64,000 nt of DNA from Bacteroidia bacterium. GTDB taxonomy: Bacteria > Bacteroidota > Bacteroidia > J057. Positions 27,401 to 35,870 of the stretch are shown piece by piece (position 1 is the first letter of the stretch; every line of letters begins with the position of its first letter). Where the stretch lies: positions 2,046,001 to 2,110,000 of the forward strand of contig JAWKNO010000001.1 in the NCBI GenBank assembly GCA_041391665.1. The letters run 5' to 3'. The notes beneath the pieces were generated by a model. It saw only the letters and a list, made by a program, of their open reading frames with translations. It was not told where the DNA came from and made no database searches. The translations under genes were made by a program, and so were the position numbers.

Positions 27401-29383
27401 GATGAGATCGTGGATTATCCGCAGCACTGGCATCGCAATAGCGATCTGTTGACAGCTAAACTCGCGACTGATATTAAGCTACACCGCATTCAACTCATTA
27501 TCGAACAGATCGGAAAACAGCTGGAAGAGGAGGTGAACACTTCGATGTTTGCGGTGACCCGGCAAAGATTGCTTGAGGTGGAAGTCTGGCTTGGGCGTCT
27601 TGAACTTACTACCTCCTTTGATCCGACAACTGTGCCCGAAGTCGATCATAGTCTCACGCATGACAATATCCGTGTTCAGGGGCTTTTGTCATGGGCCGAA
27701 GTAGCGGGACAGGAGTTGCCCGAGCAACTGGAACTTATGCACCCCGAGAGTTTAAACAACTTTGCCTTCCATCAGGGAGAAGAAGTAGAGTCGATCACTA
27801 TTGATTCGCTCACCAGCTATGGCCATCTGCTCACCGATGTATTGGCTCGACCGGTGCAAAAACACCTTTCTGCCGCTTATCAGCGGAGCATGGAAGTGCT
27901 CAGCAAGGTGCAGTATGATGTGAACCAGATCACCCAGAAAATGACCCTGCAGAAAGATGCGCCAGAACCTGCCCAGATCAGAAGCATGTCGGTCAGGGCC
28001 CGTGAAAATCTGGTTTTACTGCGCGCATCGTATCAATCGCAGGAAATTCAATTAAGGCAAATGCTCGACGATCTGATCCACACGGCAACCAGTGCTATGA
28101 ATACTTCTTCCCTGCTTGACCATGCCGTAAGGGTGATTCCTATGTCCGGAATAAATGGCTCCAAAAAAGGCGTAAAAAACTGGATTAGCAGTACTTCAGA
28201 AAAAGCAAGTTCACTCATCGATCGCTATGCAGGTCTGCTATCTGGTGCAGAGGAGAATCATCCCTTAACCGGAATAAAATCAGCCCATCAAAAAGAACTG
28301 ACGGATGTCCATCAGGAACTTCGGCAATACACGGATGAACTTCGCATCTCCAGCGAAGTCAGCGATCGAATTCCATTCTATTACAAACAATTATTTATCG
28401 GCCGGAGGGCTCCCAGTATTGACAGCATCCGACACCGTGAACGTGAGTTGGCGCTTGCCTTGCGGATATTGGAGCCGGGCAGTGGCGAAAGATCTTGTCT
28501 GGTTGTTCTCGGCGCCCCGTTGTCCGGGAAGAGTTTTTTTGCAGAATCAGTGGCCAAAGAAGTCAGTACTGCAAAAGTGATCAGGGTTCAGGCTCCGGTT
28601 GGTGGCAGTACTTCAATCGATGATTTGAAACGAACCCTCCAAAAGCAGACGGGTATGACCCTTGGAGAAGGTGCTGTCATTCATGAAGCAACAGAAGGCG
28701 TCGTTTTTTTATTCGAAGATATTGAGCTTTGGTGGGATAGGGCAGATCCCCATAATCTGGCACTGAAACACATCATTAACCTGGTCAATGATGAGCATGC
28801 GACAGGAAAATTTATTCTGACCTGCAACCATTACGCTTTCCATATTATGGAAGGTCAGGGGCTTTTGGTTGACCTGATGGCTCCACGCGTCTCCATGCAC
28901 AACTTTGACCGGAACGCGTTGAAAGACATTCTGCTTGAAAGACATACGGCCGGTGGATTGCAACTCGTGCTCAATGGAAAAGAAGAAAAGGAGTTCTCTA
29001 AGAAAGAGATGCGGAAGCTTGCAGATCGATATCACAAAAGTTCCCACGGAGTAATTGGCGTGGCTTTGCATCAGTGGCTCAACAATATTAAAGCCTGTAC
29101 CGAGGAATATGTAGAAATCGCGCTTCCCGCGATCTCTGGCCTGCCGGATTTCCCTGATAAAGAGTGGTTGGTGGTCATTTCGCAGTTCATTATTCACAAA
29201 CATCTCGATGCTCAGCGAATCCAAAAATTGTTTGGCTATCAGGAAAAAGAAAGGGCTGATCGTTTTATTCGCCAATTGCTGGCTGATGGCGTGCTGGAAG
29301 ATGTGATGGGAAGTACCTACCGGCTAAACCCATTGGTGCAAACCGATTTCATAGAACAAGCGGAGCAGTTTGGATTAATTTGA
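24452..29383 (+). CDS. SLC12-like cation-chloride cotransporter fused to a C-terminal P-loop ATPase
   Basis: Very large membrane protein of 1643 residues. Residues ~1-420 are an APC-fold transporter with the SLC12 hallmarks 'FGTFGGVFTPSVLTILGVIM' and 'GGVYYVLSRSLG'. Residues ~480-720 match the cytosolic C-terminal domain of Na-K-Cl cotransporters, including 'RVILINDTSKEGFERRIHKM'. A long, mostly helical stretch (~730-1330) follows. Near 1354-1361 comes a Walker A 'GAPLSGKS', then a Walker-B-like 'VVFLFEDIELWW' around 1420, and a helical lid with winged-helix-like end. Bacterial SLC12 relatives are normally only a few hundred residues, so the STAND/AAA-like ATPase tail is unusual. It implies nucleotide-dependent gating or volume sensing (inference). 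The MscS channel 40 nt downstream supports an osmotic role. Confidence 0.85.
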   Translation: MPKTRKFGTFGGVFTPSVLTILGVIMYMRMGWVVGNAGLIGSILIIVVAHVISVTTGLSISSIATDRKVGAGGVYYVLSRSLGLPIGGAIGITLWMATSLSIALYLVGFAESINAYFGFTTSINGLRISGSIALAILATIAIISTAVAIKTQYFIMAAIGISLASIFAGTREFAPVDIPNFGPPEGISMMAIFAIFFPAVTGFTAGIAMSGDLKDPKKSIPTGTILAIAVGFLIYISLAVFMAYTIEPEILRSDYNILMKMAFFAPAVVAGIWGATLSSALGGILGGPRILQAMSIDRITPKVFSKGVGKDNEPRNALLVTLVIAECGVLIGELDMIAEVCSMFYLAAYGFINLSFFLENWASADFSPGFKVKGWIGLLGFVATFGVMFQLNPGAMFAAVIVIGGIYAYLQRKHLALSSGDVWTSVWSSLVMKGLQKMDQSVDTSRNWKPNILLFSGGTDDRPHLIQIAKAIAGKVGMVSNFDLVENPEAEVLFPKHKQSVHDPILHEYGIFGRKQEVQNVYKGIETIASTYGFSGVEPNTVLLGWARNTTDQVWFAEMTKKLIALDYNVLYLDYDRNRKFGKYQRIDVWWHNLKNNAELTLNLVKFISRSPDWYKAAIRVILINDTSKEGFERRIHKMLDTYRIEATVKVINNHLMQKPSYELMKVESKDADLILAGIPDIPEGQERDFVEKTTEMFKSIGTTLLVKTSSTLGEDVGFHKVDTTGEIDFTNELIAGSIISIPTFSDQKTQSTFSALTDEMERMTTEILDDELASFENVYLGFVKDCRKMAFYQIDKKENQEGETVAPVKLLEEYEARSDVFIQDDIPYLQERMSSLRDKLLDLSEQIPLQINKRIRVEGRKRPFKKIVRKFFRQQYLDAVKQIQLQIGLTTVILNEKLKDGLIESERAFSGDFQDKNQHFELVRQTFDDLSMAIQQNCHTLRSSIKNIGRELMSEVSLILEDKVSNSKTVRPYSKAELKILLDEIVDYPQHWHRNSDLLTAKLATDIKLHRIQLIIEQIGKQLEEEVNTSMFAVTRQRLLEVEVWLGRLELTTSFDPTTVPEVDHSLTHDNIRVQGLLSWAEVAGQELPEQLELMHPESLNNFAFHQGEEVESITIDSLTSYGHLLTDVLARPVQKHLSAAYQRSMEVLSKVQYDVNQITQKMTLQKDAPEPAQIRSMSVRARENLVLLRASYQSQEIQLRQMLDDLIHTATSAMNTSSLLDHAVRVIPMSGINGSKKGVKNWISSTSEKASSLIDRYAGLLSGAEENHPLTGIKSAHQKELTDVHQELRQYTDELRISSEVSDRIPFYYKQLFIGRRAPSIDSIRHRERELALALRILEPGSGERSCLVVLGAPLSGKSFFAESVAKEVSTAKVIRVQAPVGGSTSIDDLKRTLQKQTGMTLGEGAVIHEATEGVVFLFEDIELWWDRADPHNLALKHIINLVNDEHATGKFILTCNHYAFHIMEGQGLLVDLMAPRVSMHNFDRNALKDILLERHTAGGLQLVLNGKEEKEFSKKEMRKLADRYHKSSHGVIGVALHQWLNNIKACTEEYVEIALPAISGLPDFPDKEWLVVISQFIIHKHLDAQRIQKLFGYQEKERADRFIRQLLADGVLEDVMGSTYRLNPLVQTDFIEQAEQFGLI

Positions 29384-29423
29384 AAGAGAAACTGATGCAG
29401 AAAAATGGTAAAAACAGAAAGAA

Positions 29424-30170
29424 ATGGATGAACTTTTAAACCAAGAGATTTCCGGCACGGGCAATGTGATATGGACGCTGTTAGCAGGGTTGCTGATCGC
29501 ATTTGTGTACACCCTTGTGAAGAAGATTGTCATGCCCTCGATGGGAAAAGGAACCAGCGGAAAACGGTGGCTGGACCGGCTGGCGCTGACCGAAAGAATC
29601 TACTGGCCAACGCTTGCCCTGGTGGTTTTGATGAGCCTGTTGGCGAGTCGCCCACTTGCGGGAACGGTTGTCTCCATTGTCCTCTTTGCAGTTTTGTTTT
29701 ATCCCTTCCGCAATTTCATCCTCGGGCTTATTTACTGGTTTGGGAATACCTATTCCATCGGACAGCGTATCACCTATGAATCAAAACCAGGGTCAATCCG
29801 TTCATTTAATACACTGAGTCTGGAACTCGAACTGGAGGACGGTTCGATGTTGGATATTCCCTATGTACGGTTTGCCGAAGCCACCATCGTACGCAGCAGT
29901 CCGCGGTCAGGCGTGCTCAGGCATGGGATCGATCTCAGAATACAGAAACCCTGTGACATTGAACTGGAAAAACAGAATATACGTAGCCATTTGCTGGCGA
30001 TGCCGTATGTCTTACCTGACGAGAAGATCGTATTTGAGCAACTGACTGATGAAACCGATCATTACTCAGTGAAAGTGATGGTCAAGGGAATAGATAAGAT
30101 TCAGTTATTTATTGTGGAAAGTCGGTTAAAGGCGCTTTACGCAGATGAGAACTTGAGCAGGAAAATATAG
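29424..30170 (+). CDS. MscS-family mechanosensitive channel
   Basis: 248 residues. Transmembrane segments are 'VIWTLLAGLLIAFVYTLVKK', 'YWPTLALVVLMSLLAS' and the pore-lining helix region 'VVSIVLFAVLFYPFRNFILG'. The MscS beta domain reads 'YSIGQRITYESKPGSIRSFN' then 'LELEDGSMLDIPYVRFAEA', the usual G-x-I...N-x-x motif in a shortened form. The family opens under membrane tension to release solutes. It follows the SLC12-ATPase gene by 40 nt in the same orientation, so the pair may be an operon for ion uptake and emergency release. Confidence 0.85.
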   Translation: MDELLNQEISGTGNVIWTLLAGLLIAFVYTLVKKIVMPSMGKGTSGKRWLDRLALTERIYWPTLALVVLMSLLASRPLAGTVVSIVLFAVLFYPFRNFILGLIYWFGNTYSIGQRITYESKPGSIRSFNTLSLELELEDGSMLDIPYVRFAEATIVRSSPRSGVLRHGIDLRIQKPCDIELEKQNIRSHLLAMPYVLPDEKIVFEQLTDETDHYSVKVMVKGIDKIQLFIVESRLKALYADENLSRKI

Positions 30171-30245
30171 AAATGGCTTTTGGGGAAAATGGGCGTCTGT
30201 CCGTTTACAAAATTGTGTATCTTTTCTCCCTCAAAAGAAAGCTAT

Positions 30246-31520
30246 ATGAAAACTACCAACTTCCTTCTCCTCCTTTTGCTGGGCATTTTCCCTTTTGCGG
30301 GCATTTTTTCCCAAAAAGATCAGCCGAAACAGGAAAGTAATCTCCGTGCCGGCATAGCAAAAATTAATATTACCCCTGCTGTACCCATTCTCATGAGCGG
30401 GTATGGAAACCGCGTAGAACCATTTAAAGGGGTTCACGATTCTATTTTCGCAACGGCCATGGTATTTGATGACGGTACACATCGGGCTGCCATGATCACT
30501 GCGGATCTCATCGGATTTTCCCATGATTTTAGTTCGGAGGTGGCAAAACGCATCGAAAAAGCCACGGGAATCTCCCCCGAATATATCATGCTCGTCGCCA
30601 CCCACAACCACGGAGGCCCTGCCAACCGCACTTACGGCGATGGTGCCGCACCTGAAACGGAAGCCTATATCAATGCTCTGAAAGACAAACTGGTAGCCGT
30701 CGTTCAAACAGCGGCGAGCCGCCGTCAGCCCGTAAGGATGGGTGCGGGGACAGGCAGTTGCACAATGAATATCAACCGCCGGGCACGACTGGCAGACGGC
30801 AGTATATGGCTGGGCCGTAATCCCGACGGCCCCTGCGACCACACGGTATCGGTTGTCCGCATCGACGATATGAACCGCAACCCATTGGCAATATTTGTCA
30901 ACTGGCCCTGCCACGGTACTGTCAGCGGACAGGACAATTACCAGATTACCGGAGACTGGCCGGGCGCTGCTGCCCGTTTTGTCGAAAAGGCCTTTGACGG
31001 AAAGGTGATCGTTCCGGTTACCGCGGGTGCTTCTGGCGATATCAATCCGATTTACGGTCCCGGCAACGATTTTCGCGACATCGACGCGATCGGGATGCTG
31101 GTCGGCGAGGAAGTAGAACGCGTCGCGAGATCCATCGAGACCTTCCCCAATGGAAAAATAGAAGCCATTCAGAAAACCGCCTTTGCCCAGGGAAAAAAAC
31201 CACTGGAAACCCGCGCACCCAACCAAAAACCAGAGTCAGGCCCTGACGTGGAACTACGCTTTTCCACATTAAAAATCGGCAAGATCGTATTTGCCGGCAT
31301 CTCAGGAGAACTTATGACCGAGATAGGCATGCGCGTCAAAGCCGATTCACCCTATGCCAACACCATCGTCATTACCCATTGCAACGGGAGCAGCGGCTAT
31401 CTCTGTACCGATGCCGCCTACCCCAAAGGCGGGTATGAAGTCATGGTCACCCGCTGTATGCCCGGCACCGAAGCCCTGATCACGACGACCATGAGGGAGA
31501 TGGTTCATGCTTTGGAGTGA
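30246..31520 (+). CDS. Neutral/alkaline non-lysosomal ceramidase-like hydrolase
   Basis: Secreted amidase-like protein, 425 residues from the ATG at 30246, which gives a good signal peptide ('LLLLLLGIFPFAGIFSQ'); upstream in-frame starts would lack one. Core motifs are 'AGIAKINITPAVPILMSGYG', the metal-binding stretch 'MLVATHNHGGPANRTYGDG', 'NWPCHGTVSGQDNYQITGDW' and 'VTAGASGDINPIYG', all typical of the ceramidase N-terminal domain (PF04734). Many bacterial members have unknown substrates and may act on other N-acyl or sugar amides. The first FGE-fold gene begins 30 nt downstream, possibly by read-through. Confidence 0.87.
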   Translation: MKTTNFLLLLLLGIFPFAGIFSQKDQPKQESNLRAGIAKINITPAVPILMSGYGNRVEPFKGVHDSIFATAMVFDDGTHRAAMITADLIGFSHDFSSEVAKRIEKATGISPEYIMLVATHNHGGPANRTYGDGAAPETEAYINALKDKLVAVVQTAASRRQPVRMGAGTGSCTMNINRRARLADGSIWLGRNPDGPCDHTVSVVRIDDMNRNPLAIFVNWPCHGTVSGQDNYQITGDWPGAAARFVEKAFDGKVIVPVTAGASGDINPIYGPGNDFRDIDAIGMLVGEEVERVARSIETFPNGKIEAIQKTAFAQGKKPLETRAPNQKPESGPDVELRFSTLKIGKIVFAGISGELMTEIGMRVKADSPYANTIVITHCNGSSGYLCTDAAYPKGGYEVMVTRCMPGTEALITTTMREMVHALE

Positions 31521-31550
31521 GGGGGAGCTATTATACTAAATAGAAATGAA

Positions 31551-32279
31551 ATGCGAGATTTTCCCTATCTTCCCATCATGTCTGTTTCCCAACCTGCCAC
31601 ACTATCCATCCACACCGAAACCTTGCCCGGCGGGCAATCCTTCAATATGGTCAAAGTTGAAGGTGGGAGATTTTTGCTGGATGACAAAATCGAAACCCAG
31701 ATTAGTACTTTTTATATGGGGCAGTACCCTGTAACGCAGGTTTTGTGGGAGGCTGTGATGGGGGAAAATCCTTCAAGTTTTAAGGGCCGTTACCTGCCGG
31801 TAGAATATGTGTCATGGATTGATTGTCATTCATTTTTGAAAAAGCTCAACCGACACCTGGGTTTGTCGGGCAACAGCGCCTATCGCTTGCCGACAGAGGC
31901 AGAGTGGGAATATGCCGCAGGTGGGGGGATCTACCGATCTGGGAATGAATATGCAGGAAGTTCCAGACTTGAAAGTGTCGGCTGGTACAGAGAAAATAGT
32001 CATCGTGAAACCCAGCCCGGCGGTTTACTCGCCCCCAATGAACTGGGAATTTTTGATATGAGTGGAAATATCTGGGAATGGTGTGCCGATTGGTATGGCA
32101 AATATACTACCCCCCCTTTGAATGACCCCAAAGGCCCTGAAAATGGCCGTGTCCGTGTGCTCCGCGGGGGTAGCTGGAGCAGCAACGAGTCCGACTGCCG
32201 CGTTGCCTTTCGCGACTTCTACCTCCCGGACAGCCGCAGCAGCATTATTGGCTTTCGCCTCTCCAGGACGGGTTTGTAG
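31551..32279 (+). CDS. FGE/C-type-lectin-fold variable protein 1 (candidate DGR target)
   Basis: 242 residues; an alternative start at 31578 would remove nine. The whole protein is one FGE-sulfatase/CLec domain: 'YMGQYPVTQVLWEAVMGENP', 'YRLPTEAEWEYAAGGGIY', 'MSGNIWEWCADWY' and 'RVLRGGSW'. The catalytic Cys pair of true formylglycine-generating enzymes is absent: only one Cys lies between GGSW and the terminal GFRLSR. There is no signal peptide, so it is probably cytoplasmic. The last 126 nt form a variable repeat shared with the genes at 35871 and 38334. In DGR systems such C-terminal CLec segments form a ligand-binding face; I infer a diversified sensor for the neighbouring TIR proteins. Confidence 0.88.
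   Translation: MRDFPYLPIMSVSQPATLSIHTETLPGGQSFNMVKVEGGRFLLDDKIETQISTFYMGQYPVTQVLWEAVMGENPSSFKGRYLPVEYVSWIDCHSFLKKLNRHLGLSGNSAYRLPTEAEWEYAAGGGIYRSGNEYAGSSRLESVGWYRENSHRETQPGGLLAPNELGIFDMSGNIWEWCADWYGKYTTPPLNDPKGPENGRVRVLRGGSWSSNESDCRVAFRDFYLPDSRSSIIGFRLSRTGL
32154..32279 (+). other. Candidate DGR variable repeat VR1
   Basis: 126 nt, starting at CGTGTGCTCCGC and ending at the TAG stop. It aligns without gaps to 36465-36590 and 39051-39176. Variable residues after GGSW read SSNE, D, F, DFYL, S, SSII in a fixed frame (CRVA.R, PD.R, GFRLSR). Differences within this core fall only at codon positions 1 and 2. Confidence 0.85.
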
Positions 32280-32874
32280 GGAGGGTTTTACCTTTTTGGT
32301 TTTTTACCTTTCCCGAAGGGATTTACCTTTTGCAAGGGCCGCATTCAAAATCACGCTTTATAAAAACGTCCCGGAACGGGACAGAAAGAAGTTGACGCGC
32401 AGGAAAAATCTGCGATTTGAGGTTTGAGAAGGTCCCTCCTCGCTATCGCTCGTTCGGGATGACTTTGCGATTTATAATGAGATGTGCTTCTCCGGCTGGA
32501 GAAGCAGGGCTGCGCGCTTCGGCGCATAATGAGAAGGAAATTAATAGGGGGCGCCGGAAGGCTACAAACATTTGACCTCTCCGAGGTCTTTGCTGATAGC
32601 AAAACCCGGCGAAAACTAGCAAAAACACCCTTTTCCGTTTTTCCCGGCTTCGCCAATCAAATGCACCTGAGGCATCTGCCAGGCAGAAGGGTATAGACCA
32701 CGAAGGTCGGCTAGACTTTTGTCCCTTGCGCCTATATGCCGATGTCCTTTACAATTTCATGCTTTCATCTATTTCCCCAATAAGTTTTTATTCTCTAACA
32801 AAATAACCCCAACTTTTTTTATCAATAATGCCGGGAAATGGTTATTTTTTGTCGCTTCGTCGTAATATAGCCTT
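32280..32874. repeat. Intergenic repeat region between FGE gene 1 and the LRR-Roc-COR-TIR gene
   Basis: About 595 nt without a supported gene. It starts with the 3' flank shared by all three FGE-fold genes (GGAGGGTTTTACC). It holds single copies of the hairpins seen in the larger array: GTCCCGGAACGGGAC (32368-32382) and GCTTCTCCGGCTGGAGAAGC (32486-32505), and the 'AGGTTTGAGAAGGTCCC' module. From ~32720 the sequence is AT-rich and unique, and probably carries the promoter of the next gene. Confidence 0.7.
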
Positions 32875-35859
32875 ATGTCTGAATCTGAGATCCTCCAAAA
32901 ATTGAAAACCTGCCTCAACCAGGTGCCTGTACCTTCCAAAGAAACGCATCTGCCGATTGATCTGCATTTGCAGCGGTTTATGGTTCCTGCCCGCGATAGC
33001 CGCCCGGTATATCATATCGAAGCGGGCGAACTGGTCGCGCTGAATCTCTCCGGAATGGGGCTGGATGACAATATTTTTCGCTCACTGCAGGATTTTCCGC
33101 ACCTGCGGGCGCTCAATCTTATGGGCAATTCTCTCCTAAAGATTGATTTCCCCGATAAACTGGCACAAATCGAATACCTCGATCTGAGCAATATGCAGTC
33201 ACTCCGGGAATTGCATTTTTTGTCCCCCCTTACAAAACTAAAACGGCTGGATATCAGCGCCTCCGGATTGGAAACTCTGACCTTCTGCGATGGTTTTACT
33301 TCGCTGGAAGTCGTTCAGCTTCAGGGAAATCAACTCTCCACGCTCGAACTTCCTTCGGGCCTCGTCAGCCTTCGTTACCTCGACCTGAAAGGCAATCGCC
33401 TTCAATCTTTTTCTTCCAGGGGTGAGTGCCCTGCCCTGTGGACGCTGTATCTGGATGGAAACCAACTGTCCAAAATTAAGGCGGATTTTCTGTCGCATTT
33501 TCCCGGCCTGGGCAGACTGCGGCTGGAAAATAATCCGCTCCACGGATCGATATTAAACAATATCCGGGAGAATTCGACTGATACCCTGGCTTTCATACGG
33601 CGATATACCACCGATATGAAAGGAGGATCTGACAAGGACAGGGAATGTAAGGTGCTGCTTCTCGGCAATGGAAACGTGGGTAAAAGCTGTCTTGTCAAAC
33701 GACTGGTCTATAATCAGTTTGAAAAAGAATGGCACTCTACTCATGCCATATCACTCGAACAGTTTCCTCCGGCAGATCAGACCCTCGTCTCCCATCCGGA
33801 AGCTTTGGCGGAAGCGCGGGAGACCATAAATCCCTATCTGCTCAACCTCTGGGATTTTGGCGGCCAGGATATCTACCACGCCACTCACCGGTTGTTTATG
33901 CAGGAAAATGCAGTGTATCTCCTGCTATGGGATCAAAAAACGGAGAGCAAAGACTTTACCTACCGGATAGAGCAGGGAGAGGAACGTAAATATGAAAATT
34001 TCAAACTCAAATACTGGCTGTCTTATGCCCAGTCTCTTGGCAAAAACAGCCCAGCCATTGTAGTGCAGACCAAGGCTGGAAAAGATCAGAAACAGGAGCC
34101 TCCCGGAAATGTGAGAAGCGTATTTACCCCCGCATTTTCCCGGCTGGAGTTTCTTCATATAGAATCCGCCGATGACAACTGGAAGTCCAATGGATACAAC
34201 CGGCTGATCAGAGAAATCAGGGATGCCGTTCAGGAAATAAAAGAAAAACATGAATTTCCCGCCCTCTGGTCCAATATCCGCCAGGAGATACGAAATCTTC
34301 AGAAAGCTGGTAAAAAACGCCTGGAACAGGTAGATTTTTACCAGATAGCGAAAGCAGTGGAGGAACCTATGGATGTGCTTCACTGGCTGACCCAGAGCGG
34401 GGTGGTTTTTTACAAGCAGGGATTGTTTAACGACGAAATTATCCTCGATCAGGGCTGGGCGATAGAGAAAGTATATACGCTGTTTGACAGAGACAGCATT
34501 TACTACTCCTTTCTGGAAAGGAAAAACGGTACTTTTTCCGGCAGGGATCTGGAAAAATGCTGGAAAGAAAACTCCGAAGCCGAGCGGGAATTGTTTGTGA
34601 GTTTTATGCTTTCCTGCGAATTGTGTTTTGAGACAACAAAAGAAGACAGGGAGCGATATCACACCCCTTTTCCCGAGCGAACCTTTATCGCACCGCAGTT
34701 GCTGCCGCCAAAGGAGGATTCCCACGAACTGATCTGGAAAGACAAAGAGCCGCTTTATGTATGTATGGAGCACGAATTTCTGCATTATGGCGTCATTCAG
34801 AGTTTTATCGTGAGGGTTCAAAAGTGGGGTATTTCTAAAAAAATATGGAAAACCGGCATTCTTCTGGAGGAAGGTGCGCAGATGGTTCAGGTGGAAGCGG
34901 GGAAGGATGTGGTAAATGTGAAAGTTACCAGAGGATCTGAAAAGCTGCTGGCCAAAATACGAAGAGAACTGGCAGATGTGCAGGGCGATAAGGTCTCGGT
35001 TTTGGCAGGTTATGATGGAAACAATTTTGCGCAGCTTGCAGACATCGAAGAACTATTGACCCGGGGGAATAATCAGGAGATAAAATGTACCAATGGGCAA
35101 TTTATTCTGATAGATGGTTTCCGCCCGTTTTTTTCCAAAATCCTGCATCTGCATAAAAAAGAGGATGTTTTTCGAGAGGAAATGTTAATAGAAGAAGTCC
35201 GGGAAACCGAAGAAAAATCCCCCGAAAAACAGCCTTTTGTAATGCCCGAAAAAGGCCTGCCGAAAGTCTATTTCTCTTATGCGTGGGGTGATCCGGATGA
35301 TGCGGGGCAGAGCAAGGAAGACCTCGTGACGGCAATGTTTGAATCACTTGAAGCAGAAGAAAAATTCCAGCTACTGAGAGATAAAAAAAATATAGCCTAC
35401 GGAGATCTGATCAGTAGTTTTATGAAAGCATTGGGAGAGGGTGATTTGATCGTCGTATTTATTTCCGACAAATATATCCGCTCCGAATACTGTATGTATG
35501 AGTTGTATGAAATCGCCCGTAACAGCGGTTTTGATAAAGAAAAATTCAGCAAACGGGTGTTGCCGGTGAGAGTTGAATCTTTAAGGCTAGATGATTTAAG
35601 TGTTCTTAAAAAATATTATACGCATTGGGAGAATGATTGTACAGAATGGAAAGAGTTTGTAAAACAACGAATTGAAAAGGGAAATATGTCCGAATCTTTA
35701 AACAGGCGGATGATGATTCGTACCTATATCGAACAAAAACTCGGAGACCTGATTGACTGGGTGCAGGATATGAATGCTTCTACATACAAACTTCTCTCCG
35801 ACAATGATTATCAAATCGTCAAAGAAGCCATCGAAAAAAGATTATCCGGCGCTCAGTAA
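32875..35859 (+). CDS. LRR-Roc-COR-TIR signalling protein (ROCO family)
   Basis: 994-residue multidomain cytoplasmic protein. Residues ~50-225 are leucine-rich repeats ('LRALNLMGNSLLKIDF', 'LRYLDLKGNRLQSF'). The Roc GTPase starts at ~258, with P-loop 'GNGNVGKSC' (~264-272) and G3 'LWDFGGQDIYHATHRLF'; the G4 region is atypical ('VVQTKAGKD'). A COR dimerisation region spans ~450-770. The TIR domain begins at 'KVYFSYAW' (~797), and Glu876 in 'SEYCMYELYEIAR' matches the catalytic Glu of NAD-cleaving TIRs. LRR-Roc-COR proteins sense and switch on GTP; the TIR supplies an effector output (inference). A variable FGE-fold gene starts 11 nt after the stop, arguing for one transcript. The TIR closely resembles that of the caspase fusion at 39688. 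Confidence 0.93.
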   Translation: MSESEILQKLKTCLNQVPVPSKETHLPIDLHLQRFMVPARDSRPVYHIEAGELVALNLSGMGLDDNIFRSLQDFPHLRALNLMGNSLLKIDFPDKLAQIEYLDLSNMQSLRELHFLSPLTKLKRLDISASGLETLTFCDGFTSLEVVQLQGNQLSTLELPSGLVSLRYLDLKGNRLQSFSSRGECPALWTLYLDGNQLSKIKADFLSHFPGLGRLRLENNPLHGSILNNIRENSTDTLAFIRRYTTDMKGGSDKDRECKVLLLGNGNVGKSCLVKRLVYNQFEKEWHSTHAISLEQFPPADQTLVSHPEALAEARETINPYLLNLWDFGGQDIYHATHRLFMQENAVYLLLWDQKTESKDFTYRIEQGEERKYENFKLKYWLSYAQSLGKNSPAIVVQTKAGKDQKQEPPGNVRSVFTPAFSRLEFLHIESADDNWKSNGYNRLIREIRDAVQEIKEKHEFPALWSNIRQEIRNLQKAGKKRLEQVDFYQIAKAVEEPMDVLHWLTQSGVVFYKQGLFNDEIILDQGWAIEKVYTLFDRDSIYYSFLERKNGTFSGRDLEKCWKENSEAERELFVSFMLSCELCFETTKEDRERYHTPFPERTFIAPQLLPPKEDSHELIWKDKEPLYVCMEHEFLHYGVIQSFIVRVQKWGISKKIWKTGILLEEGAQMVQVEAGKDVVNVKVTRGSEKLLAKIRRELADVQGDKVSVLAGYDGNNFAQLADIEELLTRGNNQEIKCTNGQFILIDGFRPFFSKILHLHKKEDVFREEMLIEEVRETEEKSPEKQPFVMPEKGLPKVYFSYAWGDPDDAGQSKEDLVTAMFESLEAEEKFQLLRDKKNIAYGDLISSFMKALGEGDLIVVFISDKYIRSEYCMYELYEIARNSGFDKEKFSKRVLPVRVESLRLDDLSVLKKYYTHWENDCTEWKEFVKQRIEKGNMSESLNRRMMIRTYIEQKLGDLIDWVQDMNASTYKLLSDNDYQIVKEAIEKRLSGAQ

Positions 35860-35870
35860 CCCTTCTGCCT

